Assembly (NCBI GenBank): GCA_004802725.1
Contig: SGPM01000095.1
Location: forward strand, 1 to 64,000
Source: Antrodiella citrinella
Taxonomy: Eukaryota > Basidiomycota > Agaricomycetes > Polyporales > Steccherinaceae
Direction of reading: 5' to 3'
DNA: 64,000 bases
The notes beneath the pieces are model-generated. The model saw only the letters and a program-made list of their open reading frames with translations. It made no database searches and had not been told where the DNA came from. The translations under genes and the position numbers were made by a program. Below are positions 12,996 through 26,878 of the stretch, one piece after another (the stretch's first letter is position 1; each line of letters opens with the position of its first letter).

Positions 12996-14136
12996 CTATG
13001 GGGTAGTAGGCGTCGAAACGGATTCTGGTTCTTTCCCTTTGCCATTGAGTAGGGACGGTCCTCCTGGTGATGAGGGGGCAAGTGTGTTGTTGCTGGGAAA
13101 CGAAGAAGGCGTGCTCGGGGTGGACAACTGCCATGCGGGAATCGAAGGCTTTGACGGAAGGATTGGTGTCGTGAAGCCACTTGTACCAGTGGGTCCGCGA
13201 CTAAGGAGCAGAGCTTTCAGCGACTTGAGCTCTTGCTGTAGCTCAGCAAGAGATTGTGTTTGACTCTCTTTGTTCTTCTCAATCATCTGCGAAAGAAACG
13301 TTGTAAGTTAGGAATCCATGTGAAAAAACCATGTCATACTTTTGGTAGCATCTCCCGGACATTGTTGACTTCATCCCGAATTTCCCGCAACTCGTCGCGC
13401 GTCTTCGATTCACCTTCTCTCATCTCCGTGACAATCGATTGCACCTCTTCGGTAGTCTTGTCTACCCGCTCCTTTTGCTCTTCGACTGCTATACGGACAG
13501 CTGCCGTGTCGGCCTGGATCTCCTTGAGCAGGGCCTCTGCAGCGTCAAATTGTGCTGTAAGGGCATCTCGGTCTTCTTCATACGCTGTGGCAGAAGGGGG
13601 GCGCAGATGAGGGGAAATGTATTTCTGCGTGAGTGAGTATCAGCAACGGCGGCATTACAAGAGGGCGCGATGTCTTGGTAGCTCACTCGGAATAGGGAGA
13701 CAGCCCCGTACGTGATGGCACCGGAGACGACTGCTGTGATCTGGAGTATGACGTATCAGAAACCTGAATGGCGCAAGATGTTGTTGAATTCACAAAGTAG
13801 TCTCTCCAATCCCAAGGTTGAAACGGTGGCTGAGCGGCATATTGCACCGGAGGACCATAGGGCATGCTATACGGCAAATGCTGCTGTCCAGGACCATGAA
13901 CAGTCTGAAAAGATTGATTGCTATTTGCTTGTCTCATTGCATCCTCAATCTCCGGGGTGGTAAGTCCCTTGGCCTCCAGGAACTGGATGCGCTGTGCAAG
14001 CGGCGAGGACTGGATCTAAACACCTTCGGACCCGTCAGTGTAGGAACCGCACGAATGCGATGGAATAACGGGCCTTTGGGTCTGCCAGGAACGTTACCGC
14101 ATTCCTGACCAATTCTTGTCGTTCTGGCGTCGCCAT
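12996..14136 (-). CDS. PEX14: Peroxisomal import docking protein Pex14
   Basis: The N-terminal domain reads RQELVRNAVTFLADPK, then IQSSPLAQRIQFLEAKG and LTTPEIEDAM. This is the Pex14 helical domain that binds the WxxxF motifs of the receptor Pex5. A Gln/Pro-rich stretch leads to a membrane segment, ITAVVSGAITYGAVSLF. A long coiled coil follows (for example REGESKTRDELREIREEV), and the protein ends in a Ser/Pro-rich tail. Pex14 forms the docking complex for cargo-loaded Pex5 on the peroxisomal membrane. The start at 14136 gives MATPERQELV. The first intron (14073-14016) appears to use a GC donor rather than GT (see findings). The last exon begins MIEKNKESQTQ and ends at 12996. Confidence 0.9.
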
Positions 14137-14345
14137 GGATGTGGATTCGTGTGAGCTGTTGTAAGTACAGAAAGAGACTGAGAGACCAAAGTCAGGCGTC
14201 ACTGGCCGGAATAAGCGGGCGTCTCGTCGGCAAACATCGGAGTCTGAATCACAGGGAATGGCTTCGAGCGTCTGTCTCTCTCTGAGCACTGTTCCCTTCT
14301 CTTCAAAAATCTGTTGGCCAACGCAGAGCTCATTCACTCTTCGCG

Positions 14346-16361
14346 ATGCTCAGGACGCAACTGCCAGCGACACGGATAGTCTCGTGCAGACTGTTCAGCA
14401 CCAGAGGTTCGTTCTTGCTCCTTGCCACGTCGGTCGCATTTCTGACCGTACACACCCACCAGCTACTCTCGTTCACTCAAGAGCAGCTCTCAGGCAAACC
14501 GCACAAGTCCGTCGGTCACCTTCACTATGGAATGGTGTTAACCTCAGTGAGTATCCGTGTACTCCCTCGTTCTACCTTCGGGCCTTAAGCGTCACCCCAC
14601 AGCTGCCCGAAGAGGATACGCTGAGCCCGGCTCGAAGAAGTTCGACCGGTCGAAGCCCTTCCTGAACATTGGAACAATCGGTATGTCCTTTATGTCACTT
14701 GTGCATTTACGAGTATTCACATCCAAATGTTAGGACACGTCGATCACGGCAAGACAACTCTGACCGCTGCTATCACGAAGGTCCTCGCCGAACGTGGTGG
14801 ATCCGAGTTCATGGCGTATGACCAAATCGACAAGGCGCCGGAGGAGCGAGCTCGTGGTATCACTATCAATGCCGCTCACATTGAGTACGAGACCGAGAGC
14901 AGACATTACGGACATATTGACTGCCCAGGACATGCTGATTGTGAGTCGTACCATACAACATAGAGACAGTCGACTTACCTGGCCTCCTTTAGACATCAAG
15001 AACATGATCTCTGGCGCTGCTCAAATGGACGGTGCCATTATTGTAGTCTCCGCTACGGATGGTCAAATGCCCCAGACTCGGGAACATTTGCTACTCGCTC
15101 GTCAAGTCGGTATCAAGAGGCTGGTCGTGTTCATCAACAAGGTGGACCAAATCTCAGACCCGGAGATGCTCGAGCTAGTAGACATGGAGATGCGTGATCT
15201 CCTCTCGACCTACAACTTTGACGGAGAAAACACCCCCATCATCATGGGTTCAGCCCTTGCTGCCCTTGAAGGTCGTGACAGGGACATTGGTGCGGACAAG
15301 ATCTTCGAATTGACCAAGGCGTGTGATGAATGGCTCGAGCTTCCCCTTCGTAAGTGTTGGCTGTCAATCAAGTTCCTTTGAGATTCTCACGGAGGTGCCA
15401 TAGGTGATCTCGACAAGCCTTTCTTGCTTCCTGTTGAAGGTCAGTGAAGACAGGTACAGCGAAGTTCTCTTGAGAGACCTGAACATATTTTTACAGAAAT
15501 CTTCACCAAGACTGGCCGTGGAACCATCTCTTGCGGTCGTGTATGTCTTATCATTTTCGTCTCCTCGACTCGTACTCATGTTTCCACAGGCTGAGCGAGG
15601 TATCGTTAACAAAGGTGATGAGATTGAGATCATTGGCTATGGCTCCAAGCTCAAGACTACTGTCACTGGTATTGGTACGTTAATACGTATATATCCCATA
15701 TGTTACTCCTGACGGTGTTGCCTTCAGAGATGTTCCGTAAAGAGTTGGATCGCGTGCGTAGCAATGGTGTATTGTCTCACTGTCGCGTGTCTCATTTTTC
15801 TTATAGGGCGAGGCTGGTGACAACATGGGTATTCTGCTCCGTGGTCTCAAGCGCGAACAGATCGAGCGAGGACAGGTCATCGCTGCTCCGGGCTCTATCC
15901 AATCCGTCAAGAGGTTCCAGGCTCAGCTTTACGTGCGTTGAGATCCATTCTCGTCACGCGCACACATTCATAACCGTCATAATAGATTCTGACAAAAGAC
16001 GAAGGCGGACGGTATACACCATTCATTCAAAACTACCAGCCACAGCTATTTGTGCGTTCAGCGAACGTCACCATTAACCTAAGTTGGCCAGAGGGTACTC
16101 CCGAGGCAACAACGCGGATGGTCATGCCCGGTGATAACGTAGAGATGGTCTGTGAGTTGGTGCACGACGTCGCTGCTGACGTTGGAACTCGGTAAGTGTC
16201 TCTGAAATGCCTGAATGTCCCATATTGATAAGTGATTCCAGGTTTACTCTTCGTGAAGGTGGCAAGACAGGTGTGTACAATTCGTCCATGACTTCGCCAT
16301 GTTCCTGATCACATTCACAGTCGGGACTGGTATCGTCACCAAGATCCTCGAAGTCGTATGA
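14346..16361 (+). CDS. TUF1: Mitochondrial translation elongation factor Tu
   Basis: The protein begins [20 protein letters not shown], a basic mitochondrial presequence, and joins through one or two short introns to [18 protein letters not shown]. The GTPase motifs are all present: GHVDHGKT (G1), RGITI (G2), DCPGHADYIKNM (G3) and NKVD (G4). Domain II contains [15 protein letters not shown], and domain III contains [13 protein letters not shown] and [16 protein letters not shown], ending in KILEV. EF-Tu delivers aminoacyl-tRNA to the mitochondrial ribosome. The gene has about ten short introns; the exact path between the presequence exon and the exon at about 14,600 is uncertain. It is followed by two more nuclear genes for mitochondrial proteins. 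Confidence 0.95.
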
Positions 16362-16709
16362 GGCTAAGTAGATTTAGTATTACATACTCGCCAGTACATA
16401 ATTTAGCATTCCCTCCTCACTATTATCACCCCCGCTCTCATGGAAAAGATTTTGGCACTGATCAGTTGTCCTGTAGCCCTCGTAATCCAATGCTATGCCA
16501 TAGAATTTTTGCTTTTCGATGCGTACCGCTCGACTACAGACGATAGAGACAAATATTCACGTACAACAGCTCGAGATATGCAGCCTGCAGTATGTACATG
16601 TCATACCATAAGAGGTTTTCGGTTGCTTGCGGCCCTCCGTCCGTTAAATTTCAGCTGGCATCCTCTCCTGTTTCTTTGACCCTCATCCGCGACATTCACG
16701 TTCGTCGAC
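16362..16709 (+). promoter_or_regulatory. Intergenic region upstream of GCV3
   Basis: About 350 bp between two co-oriented genes. It must hold the 3' end of the EF-Tu transcript and the promoter of the glycine cleavage H gene. A pyrimidine-rich stretch lies shortly before the start codon at 16710. No specific factor site can be named. Confidence 0.4.
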
Positions 16710-17464
16710 ATGTTCAACGCCATCCGTCAGTCTGCTAGGTCTGCCAACCTCGTCCGTGCGACTCGCAGACCAGCCAATGTTGCGAGCCCTTTGCGCGCTT
16801 TCCCTTCCGTGCGTACCCTCGTCAGTGAGTACCCTTAATGAGAAAACGTCACTTTGGTTATCAAGTTGAATGTTTTGGAACAGCCAAACGCTACACACAG
16901 GATCACGAGGCTGTCGTATTCGATGATGCCACCGGTGTTGGAATTGTCACCGTGACCGACTACGCTCAGTCCAGTCTGGGGGATGTAGTCTTCGTTGAGC
17001 TACCAGCGGTTGGGACCGTGGTCAAGCAGGGTGGTAAGGATGCATGTTACTCAACATGCGATTAGGTGCTTGACGTTGTTATCTAGACCAGATTGGTGCT
17101 GTTGAGAGTGTGAAGGCTGCGTCTGATATCGTTGAGTCCTTCCTCTGCTACACATTTGCACCACTGACCGAGTCTTGCTTCAGTACGCCCCCGTTTCCGG
17201 CACCGTAAAAGAGATCAACGAGACCCTCAGTACTCAACCTGGCTTGCTTAACAAGTCCCCTGAGATTGACGGTATGCTTCCAATCAGTTATCATTCAGTC
17301 TCATGAATTGACATACTGCTTCGCAGGCTGGCTCTGCAAAATCGAGTTGTCCGACGCGCAAGAGGTATGATACTCGAATACATTTGCGTACGTATACTGA
17401 CAGACCGTTTTAGATAACAAGCCTCATGGATGATGCCGCTTACAAGGCGCATTGCGAACACTAA
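16710..17464 (+). CDS. GCV3: Glycine cleavage system H protein, mitochondrial
   Basis: Six exons (16710-16824, 16884-17033, 17087-17130, 17184-17271, 17327-17364, 17414-17464) give 161 aa. The first exon encodes a basic presequence (MFNAIRQSARSANLVRATRR). The mature part has KRYTQDHEAVVFDD, TVTDYAQSSLGDVVFVELP, and GAVESVKAASDIYAPVSG. The Lys in ESVKA is the lipoylation site. The end is typical: GWLCKIELSDAQE, then LMDDAAYKAHCEH. The H protein carries the aminomethyl intermediate on its lipoyl arm between the P, T and L proteins, and in fungi also takes part in lipoate handling. Length fits the family. Confidence 0.95.
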
Positions 17465-17718
17465 AGAGTGCTGTGCAAAGCTAATGACATGGCCTCAACA
17501 GCCTATGAATTAAAGCCACGACTTGGGTTGCCGGAGAGCCTCCTTCCATAGACTATTCTAGCATGAACTTAGGACATCGTATAATGTATGGGCTCAACGT
17601 CCCAAATCGCTTTGCTTTGTTGCTCGTCCGACGGACAGAACTATCAAGGTTGTGATGGAGTGAACGTGAGGATATTGTCACAATGGTCAGACTGGAGTGG
17701 TACGATGCCATAGAGAAG

Positions 17719-18160
17719 TTATGGGTAATCTGTCTTCTCCCCTCTCGCTTCCATCCGCGCCTTAGCCTCCTTCAACGCCCAGGTCTGTATGCTAGATTAA
17801 ATTCGCAATGAGTGACAGAGTTGATGAAAAGTAGATGGTGTGGACATACCTGGTATCTGGCTTATAGTACAAAAGGACGGCGCCGATACCCAAGGACCCA
17901 TACACTCCCCAGTACCATATCCTCTCCCAAGGTTCCTTCACGCGCTTCTGACCGGCAGGTAAAGGCTACGTTGAAAAATGACTCAGTTTCACCGATACGA
18001 GGTAAAGTGTAGACAGCTTGCGTACCTTCTCCGAGAAGAGATAACCTGATGGCTCGTTGTATTGAGGACCATGTCCATGGGACGCATGGCGACGTCCAGC
18101 TCGCTGGATAGAGCGAGATGCACTCACTCGGAGCGTTCTAGAGAGGGCAGCAGACGACAT
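17719..18160 (-). CDS. Complex I ESSS (NDUFB11-type) accessory subunit
   Basis: Three exons (18160-18026, 17965-17850, 17791-17719) give 107 aa. A basic N-terminal presequence (MSSAALSRTLRVSASRSIQR) precedes HGPQYNEPSGYLFSEK. Then come GQKRVKEPWERIWYWGVYG, a single membrane segment (SLGIGAVLLYY) and KPDTSIQTWALKEAKARME. This is the layout of the ESSS/NDUFB11 subunit, a single-pass protein of the membrane arm of mitochondrial NADH:ubiquinone oxidoreductase. The gene runs convergent to GCV3 and divergent from NAA40, with only 166 bp to the latter. Confidence 0.82.
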
Positions 18161-18326
18161 GAATGTGTTTGGTGACCTCTGAACGCTGCCACTGCAAGGT
18201 CGGACAACCCCAACAATCGTGCCGGGTCCTGCCGATTAAAATCCTAACCTTAATGCAGGGTGCCAACTCCTTCAAGTTTCGGAAACTGAGCAGCAGTGAG
18301 CGGACTGCTTTGTATTCTCGACTACG

Positions 18327-19266
18327 ATGGGTAAACAAAAGTTGTCCGAAAGAATACGTGAAGCACAAGCTGTTGAGTATGCTCTTATGCTGGTACCTTT
18401 TTCTCGGTGACAAACACTCATCCTGACTGTCATAGGCTACTGCTGAACAGTTAGCAGAGTTGATTACCCCGTGCGCGATCCTCCACGAGAAACAGTACGA
18501 GACGCGTTTCTCGACTCGTCTAGTTGAGTGGAGCCGACAGCTGAGACATCTTGTTGCAGATTCACGTTCAGACTTGTATTGGCGTCACAGCTCACGAAGC
18601 CTGAGCGCGAAGCAATATGGCAAATAGCAGATGACAACATGCGAGATTTGTAAGTACATTCTGTACACGTCAAAATGTTCTTAACCGTAACGCGAATAAT
18701 CGAAGGTCTATAAACTCTTCGATGGGATGGTCACCAGGTCCGAAGAAGAGACAGCTCTTTCATGCCAAATCTCGACTCATATTGGTACACAACGAATCCG
18801 ACGACTTCATTGGGTTTTCTATGTTTCGGTTTGACGCAGAAGACGACCTTGATGTGCTCTACTGGTAAGTGCTCTACTATTGGCAGTCGTCAAGACGGCT
18901 GACAGGACGCTACCAGTTATGAAGTACAGCTGGTCGAAGGATCGAGAGGATTTGGAATAGGCAAGCAGCTTATACAATTTCTCGTCGCGATTGGAAACAA
19001 ATGGGACATGGAAAGTATTATGCTCACCGCATTAAAAGGTGAGAGATGAGCCTACAGGTGTCTAACGTTACTAACAATTGCCATCAGCCAACCCGGACGC
19101 AAGGAGGTTTTACATAGCTAACGGGTGCGCTTTCATGAGAATATGACCTCACCTCATTCTTACCATCTTATTATTCTGCAGGTTCCAGGTCGACGAATAT
19201 TCTCCGGACGAGCCCGGGTGTGACTACGAGGTTCTATCCATGCCTTTGGGCAATCACCCAGGCTGA
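18327..19266 (+). CDS. N-alpha-acetyltransferase 40 (histone H4/H2A N-terminal, Nat4)
   Basis: The first exon is MGKQKLSERIREAQAVEYAL. Later exons give ATAEQLAELITP, FTFRLVLASQLTKPERE, IWQIADDNMRDL, and SSMGWSPGPKKRQLFHAKS. The GNAT core follows: IGFSMFRFDAED, VLYCYEVQLVEG, RGFGIGKQLIQFL (the acetyl-CoA loop), MLTALKANPDARRFYIANGF and CDYEVLSMPLGNH. This order and the YCYEVQL and NxxARRFY motifs match Naa40/Nat4, which acetylates the N-terminal Ser of histones H4 and H2A. Splices were chosen to keep these blocks in frame, for example HEK-QFTFR and RDL-SINSS. It is the first of three co-oriented genes. Confidence 0.9.
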
Positions 19267-19552
19267 AATATTGAAATATTGATCGCCGCATCCGTGACGC
19301 GATCATATAAGTATACCAAAAGTAGATTTATGGTTACAAAAAGAGACCGCCGCCGCTATATGACCATGAAGGTTACATGCTTACTTACACTGGGAACTGT
19401 GGCGACGCTGACGGTCGTAGCCCTGCTCAGGCCATCGTAGATCTTAGATTACAGACGGGCGTCTAGATCTCATCTGAACCCCTTCAAGTTCAAGTGGCGC
19501 TGCTACCACCACTACCTTTTCCTTTGTATTGCATAGCTACAATATCTCCACA

Positions 19553-21490
<1,938 letters not shown>

Positions 21491-21745
21491 CATTATTGTA
21501 CCAATGTATTGTTTTCTTGACCATCGTCTGTAGCAGCACGCTTGTATTCCACTTTGCTGTCACCTATGACCGGTATATATATATGACCACGATAGAGTCA
21601 AGCGCCAAAATGAGGATGTTTGGTACATGTTAGGCTTGATCGTGAATCCTAACCATCACAACAAATCTATCTTCTGTTTCCATCCATTGTCATATCACTA
21701 ACTGCTAGGATCAAGAAGATCCGCCAAATCGTTCTCGCGTTGGAT

Positions 21746-23221
21746 ATGTCTTCGTTCAAGAGAAAAAACACGGCTAAAGAAACTACGCCCATTGGAACTC
21801 GCGCCCTCCCGGGCCCCGTAACGACGTTTGTTACATCCACAGGTGTCCCGTCTCTCGATGATATCCTCGGCGGCGGCTTGCCTCTGACGTGTGATCTCTT
21901 GATCCTCGCGCCGGATGTGCACACCGCTTACGGCGAATTACTTCAGAAGTACTTCATCGCGCAAGGACTTTCCTCCGGTCAAGACGTCTGCGTTATCGAT
22001 GATTCTGCAAAAGAATTCGTTTCCGATTGTATGTGGATGCCCAGTGGAGATGTGCAGCCGTCGCCTGTTGGCGCAGTGGAAGAGGATGAAGAAGAAGAGG
22101 GAAAAGACCCCAAGACTAAGATCAAGATAGCCTGGAGATACGAGCAGCTGAAACAGTTCCAGACCACAGTGTCTACGTCTCAGTATGTGAGTCCAGTGCC
22201 GTGTCTTGCACATGAGATGCTGATGAGGCGGACAAAGAAATGAGGATCTTTGCAAAGTATTTGACTTGACAACTCGGATACCGTCCTCGGTGGTCGAGGG
22301 GTCCTGCGCCTCCGGTCGACTGAAATTCCTCGACGTTGACGGTGTCTCTGAGTCCGGCTCGTCATCTTCATGTACTCGCAAAGCCCTTTCCAGGATAGAG
22401 GAGATACTCGGAGCAGAACAGAGTGATGGTGGTACACGGACGCCACTCCGATTATGCATACCATCGTTAGGGTCGCCACAATGGGGTGACCTAAAACCTC
22501 ATGTGAGTCAAGCACAACGTTTTCTGTTGTCATAATTTATATGTTGTTGCTGCAGGATGTTTGCAGCTTCTTGCACTCCTTGCGAGTAATACTCAAACGA
22601 TACGCTCACGCTGTTGCTGCGATATCCTTGTCGCCGCACCTTTGCTCGGAATCATGTGGAGGACCAGGCTGGTCTCAAAAACTCGGATGGCTGTCTGACA
22701 CATGCCTCTCTCTTTCTGCATTCTCAGGTAAGGCTCCATGTATTGTATGCACATTGCAGAGCTAAGGTGTTACGATAGCCAGTCCGTCGTTGACGTCAAT
22801 GTTCCCCGCGCATCATGGTTTCGTTCACGTGCATTCCCTTCCCGCACCTCATTCCCTCCAACCGTCAAGTGACAAGTTCTCCACCCTAAGAGGTCTATCC
22901 TCATCCGGAGAGAACAATCTCGCCTTCAAGTGCATGCGGAAGAGGCTCGTATTCGAAACGTTGCATCTAGACCTTGAAGGAGGCGTAGGCGAGCGGAGAA
23001 CGACGCCTTCGACCGTGGCAGCGATTGTGGGTGAGACTGCGCACACCCACTCACATGCACCGTCAGTGAAGGGCGAGGCTGCGGTGGAGGTGAAGCTAGA
23101 GCAGATAAAGATCGAGACCCGAGTGCACCCCATTGCAGACAGCGATACGCCCGTGAAGAAGCCAAAGCCAAAGAAGAAAGTAGCATTCCATTCCGATCGA
23201 CCAGATCTATATGATTTTTGA
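21746..23221 (+). CDS. ELP4: Elongator complex protein 4
   Basis: The protein starts MSSFKRKNTAKE; the TTG codon just upstream is not a likely start. It continues GVPSLDDILGGGLPLTCDLL, a RecA-like segment resembling a P-loop region but without a full Walker A Lys, as in Elp4. Typical blocks follow: IAWRYEQLKQFQTT, FDLTTRIPSS, RLCIPSLGSPQWGD and FLHSLRVILKRYAHAVAAI. Then come HHGFVHVHSLPAPHSL, FKCMRKRLVFETLHLDLEGG and a basic tail ending DRPDLYDF. Elp4 with Elp5 and Elp6 forms the hexameric RecA-like ring of Elongator, which modifies wobble uridines of tRNA. Four to five exons. Confidence 0.93.
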
Positions 23222-23326
23222 GGCATGGAAATGGAGGCCGCGATGCACGCTAGCGACTGTGAACCTGAGTTGAGTTCAAGTAGCACCAACACTTGAAAAG
23301 ACTTACATGTGTGATTTCCACCGCGG

Positions 23327-24842
23327 TCAGTACGCAGTTCCAATCCCACCCGGCACCGGTGCAGTTAACCTCCGACACTCCAGCATGAGCTCTCGAATGA
23401 CGGTCAACGTGTCTTTGGTTGGGAGTGGTTCGTCTTGTGTGACGACGCTATCGTCATCCTCGTCCATGTCCTTCTCCGGTAGGGTGCCCAACACGGCTCC
23501 CGTACAGTCCTCCAAGCGTATATGCTGCCCAGCGCACTGATCCCACCACCTCTCCCATCGCTCGTAACACGCTCTTTCTGGCCCGTCTGCGGTCTCCAGA
23601 TCCCGGAGAAGCATCTTGTTCAGGACACGAATACATCGGAGATTGGGGAAGTTTCGTTTGGTTAGGGCAGCAAAGTTCATGTCGTTGGCTCGACGAATGA
23701 GGAGCGTGGATAATGGGTCCATTGAGGCGTACGTTGCGGCGTAGCCAACACCGAATGCGTATAGCAGCTGGTGACAGCCAATTGTGGTGATGTTAGGATG
23801 TGGATGAGTGACGAGACGAGAGGCCCCATAGATAGTAGGGTCTGGTGGTAACTTCCAGTCGGGATTGAAGCAAAACGTGGTAAGCCGAGGGCATTTACCG
23901 AGGACACTTGCAACATCGAGGGAGAATATGGTGTTGACATCAAGGTAGGTCAAACGTTCCCCGTGAACTTGAATGAATTCCATGACGTCCGGAGAGTCAT
24001 CTCGGTACTTGAGAAAGTCTAGGGCCAGTGATTCCAGCGCAGGGAATTCCCACGAAACGGCTTCCTCAAGGAAATCCGTAAAGAAACCTCGCAATGAGAG
24101 ACTCTGAAGTCTCTTCAGAGTTAAGACAAGGCCGGACGCTGCACCCAGGTGTAGACTTTCGTTCGATCTCTCTCCAAAATCGATGTGAAGCATCTTCAAA
24201 GCCGGAAGTAAATCCAGCATCCAGATGACCCTTGCGAGGTCGTGGGCATCGACGTTGATGTACATCGTTCGGAGAGACCGGGGACAATATGTGCATAGAG
24301 CATCCGCAATGGGACCCAACGAGTCGCCAAGAGGACACTCTATGACAAGCACTTGCAACTTGGTGCAGTGTCTCACAAGGGGAACCAGAGAGTACTCCAA
24401 GTCGAGGGGAGTATGTCTCCGACCGGCATAACCTCGCGAAACTTGGATTCGGTGAGACAGCTTGCCCAAATGTCGATTGCGATCGTAGATAGCGCATAGA
24501 CGTTGTATATTGGCAGGGTCACCGAAGTAGAGGATTCGGTATAGGAATTCCGTTGCTAATCGGCGAAAGCCTTTGGAAGTGGCAGTGATCGCCTGTCCTC
24601 CAAATGAGAAGGGTTACTCGAAGAGCAGTTGTGCTTAGACGCACCTTTAGAGTATGGAACCGACTACGTTGAAGGACGTTAATGGATTCCTGAGGTGTTC
24701 GTAAGGTCCAGTTGCCGTAGAGCATTCTGAGCCAAGAGGACGCCGTCATGGAATTGGGTAAAGGACGAGCCACGAGGTCATCTGCGTCGACTGCGAGTTG
24801 GAAGATTGTGAGCCATAATTCAGCTGGAAGATGGAGTGACAT
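23327..24842 (-). CDS. F-box protein with LRR-like C-terminal region
   Basis: Two exons (24842-24645 and 24592-23327) give 487 aa. The N-terminus MSLHLPAELWLTIFQLAVDA is an F-box-like helix, continued across the intron by AITATSKGFRRLATEFLYR. The rest is a series of leucine-rich segments, such as LPALKMLHIDFGER and LKRLQSLSLRGF, and later PNLRCIRVLNKM, as in the large F-box families of mushrooms. F-box proteins are substrate receptors of SCF ubiquitin ligases, but the substrate cannot be inferred. A long frame upstream (up to 25007) shows no family match and is taken as leader. The gene is divergent from another F-box gene at 25148. Confidence 0.8.
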
Positions 24843-25147
24843 GAGGCCTCGTCGGTGCTTATAGTAGATTGAAAGTAGCCTCGAGCGAGCTGAAGAACCC
24901 GACCACAGACGGCCAGAACAGAATGAACATGACCATGAGAACGCCCGCAACAACGTGGTGGTAGCCGGCATATACCGAAAGTCAACGGGCCGGGGGAGCG
25001 CGGACACTGCTTAGTACGTCCGAATCGACGGCGACGGTGACAAGCGACACACATCCCTTCTGCTTCATTGAAGAATAGCTCTCAAAGAACACCGAGTGTA
25101 TACAAAGTAAGCGGATTCAGATTATTTGCAGCTCAGAAGTATTAATC
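24843..25147. promoter_or_regulatory. Shared promoter region of two divergent F-box genes
   Basis: 305 bp separate the start codons of two divergent F-box genes, so both promoters must lie here or overlap. No named binding site is recognised. Confidence 0.4.
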
Positions 25148-26805
25148 ATGGAGCAATTCGTATCTAGCACCGACATCGCTGTCATGCATCGCGCCCTAGT
25201 AATCGACGAGATCCTGCGAATTATACTTCAGCATCTCTCTATGCGCGACTCCGACTACAGCGCAAGGGAAAAGCATTGGAGAGTGCGTGTCTACAGACTC
25301 ACCCTTGCCTATCTTGCTCGTACATGCAAGGCTTTCTCGACCCCGGCTTTGGACCTTTTATGGGAACGTCAGTCTTCCCTCATCCCAGTACTCAAGGTGC
25401 TGCCCACATTTCGGACGGAAGGCAGCATATACGTGAGCATTTCTTACTTTTGGCATTACAAGACCTTCGTTCACACATACACCAGGATTTCGTATCTCCG
25501 ATTGAACCTGCACACTGGGACAGGTTCCTGACATACTCAGGACGAATACAAACTTTCACTGTCACCGGAGACAGTCGTCTGTCCTCGGCGGTCTATAAAC
25601 GTATCTTTACAGAGGGTGGCCCGACCTATCTCTTTCCGAACTTGCAGCGGATGATCTGGTCGCGCTCTATCGACGAAGATGCGCTACTCGGGTTTGTCTC
25701 CCCATCCTTACGAGTTGTGGATATCCAGTCATTCGGAATACAATTATTCAGCGAGATAGCGTCGCCCCACGAACAATTGGAGGTCCTAGATCTGCTCCTC
25801 GGTCCCCTATCGTCCATCTCCGTGCAGCTAGAATGCCTAACGATCGAGGTGCAGCTCACCTCCCGCGCCGAACAGGCCATCACTCAATTTAGGTCCCTAC
25901 AAAAACTCAATCTGATCATGGCAGGATCTTGGCGCACCCTGGAGACTTTCTATGCATTGGGGAGCATGCAAAGTCTGGTCGAGTTACGCATTACGGTGAC
26001 TGCTCTCACTGTGAGCGGGGACGCGCCACCTACATTGTTCCGTTCCCTCAGATTTTTGCATGTTGGCGGCCATCCCACAACCGTGGGTGAAATCCTAAAG
26101 GTCATATCTTCGAACCGGCTCCGTACACTGCACGTCAAGTCAGCACATTCCTATCGTCTGGAAGAATGGGGGCACTGTTTTTCCCAGCTTCCCCGCCATC
26201 TGGCTGAATCATTGACAGAATTCAGGCTGGAGTGTGGAAGAGGTCTTCACTCGTTGTCCGAGACATCGAGTCCTATCAAGCCCGTTGCGACGCCAATCCT
26301 TTCCTGCCCTCATCTGGAGAAGGTCGCTTTCGATTTCGAAGGCCCCGTACATGCATCCGACGACGACATTATAGCGATGGTGTCCGCTTGGAGGAGCCTG
26401 CGCGAATTCCGCCTGTGGTTTCACAAGTCGGGTATTAGTCCCACCCTCCGGTCCCTTGCCTCGTGCGCCGCGCGCTGCCAAAATCTACGTGAGCTTGAGC
26501 TCTCCATCAATGTAACAAGCAATATGCACTCCCAGCCTATGCCGGAGCAACAATGTCGTTCGTTGAGGCGGCTGGCCTTCTTGGGCAACTCAAAGATCAA
26601 GATTGGTCAAGGGGACATCATTGGCAAACGCATACATCATTTGTTCCCCAATCTCCGCGAATTCGATGTGTATGCTTGGGCGGTGGAGGAGAATGAAACA
26701 TGGGCTGCAGCGAGAAAGAGCATTTCATCTTTGGCAGCCGTGCATATAGGGAATCCCACTGGTGATGCTTTGAAGAAGATGCAACGGACGCATATGCCAG
26801 TGTAA
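25148..26805 (+). CDS. F-box-like protein
   Basis: Two exons (25148-25432, 25486-26805) give 534 aa. The N-terminal segment VIDEILRIILQHLSM, followed by LAYLARTCKAFSTPALDLLW, is the F-box form common in Agaricomycetes. After the intron the frame resumes DFVSPIEPAHWDRFLTYSGR. Leucine-rich stretches run to the end: LFPNLQRMIWSR, LRFLHVGGHP, CPHLEKVAFDFEG and CQNLRELELSIN. It is probably a substrate receptor of an SCF ubiquitin ligase. The target is unknown. An alternative frame that joins the second exon from 25276 is a shadow of exon 1. Confidence 0.8.
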
Positions 26806-26878
26806 ACTATTGCAAGTATTCATGTCAATATATCTATGTACTTACTGCTGAAAACGATGTATCTCGCGATGTACGTAC

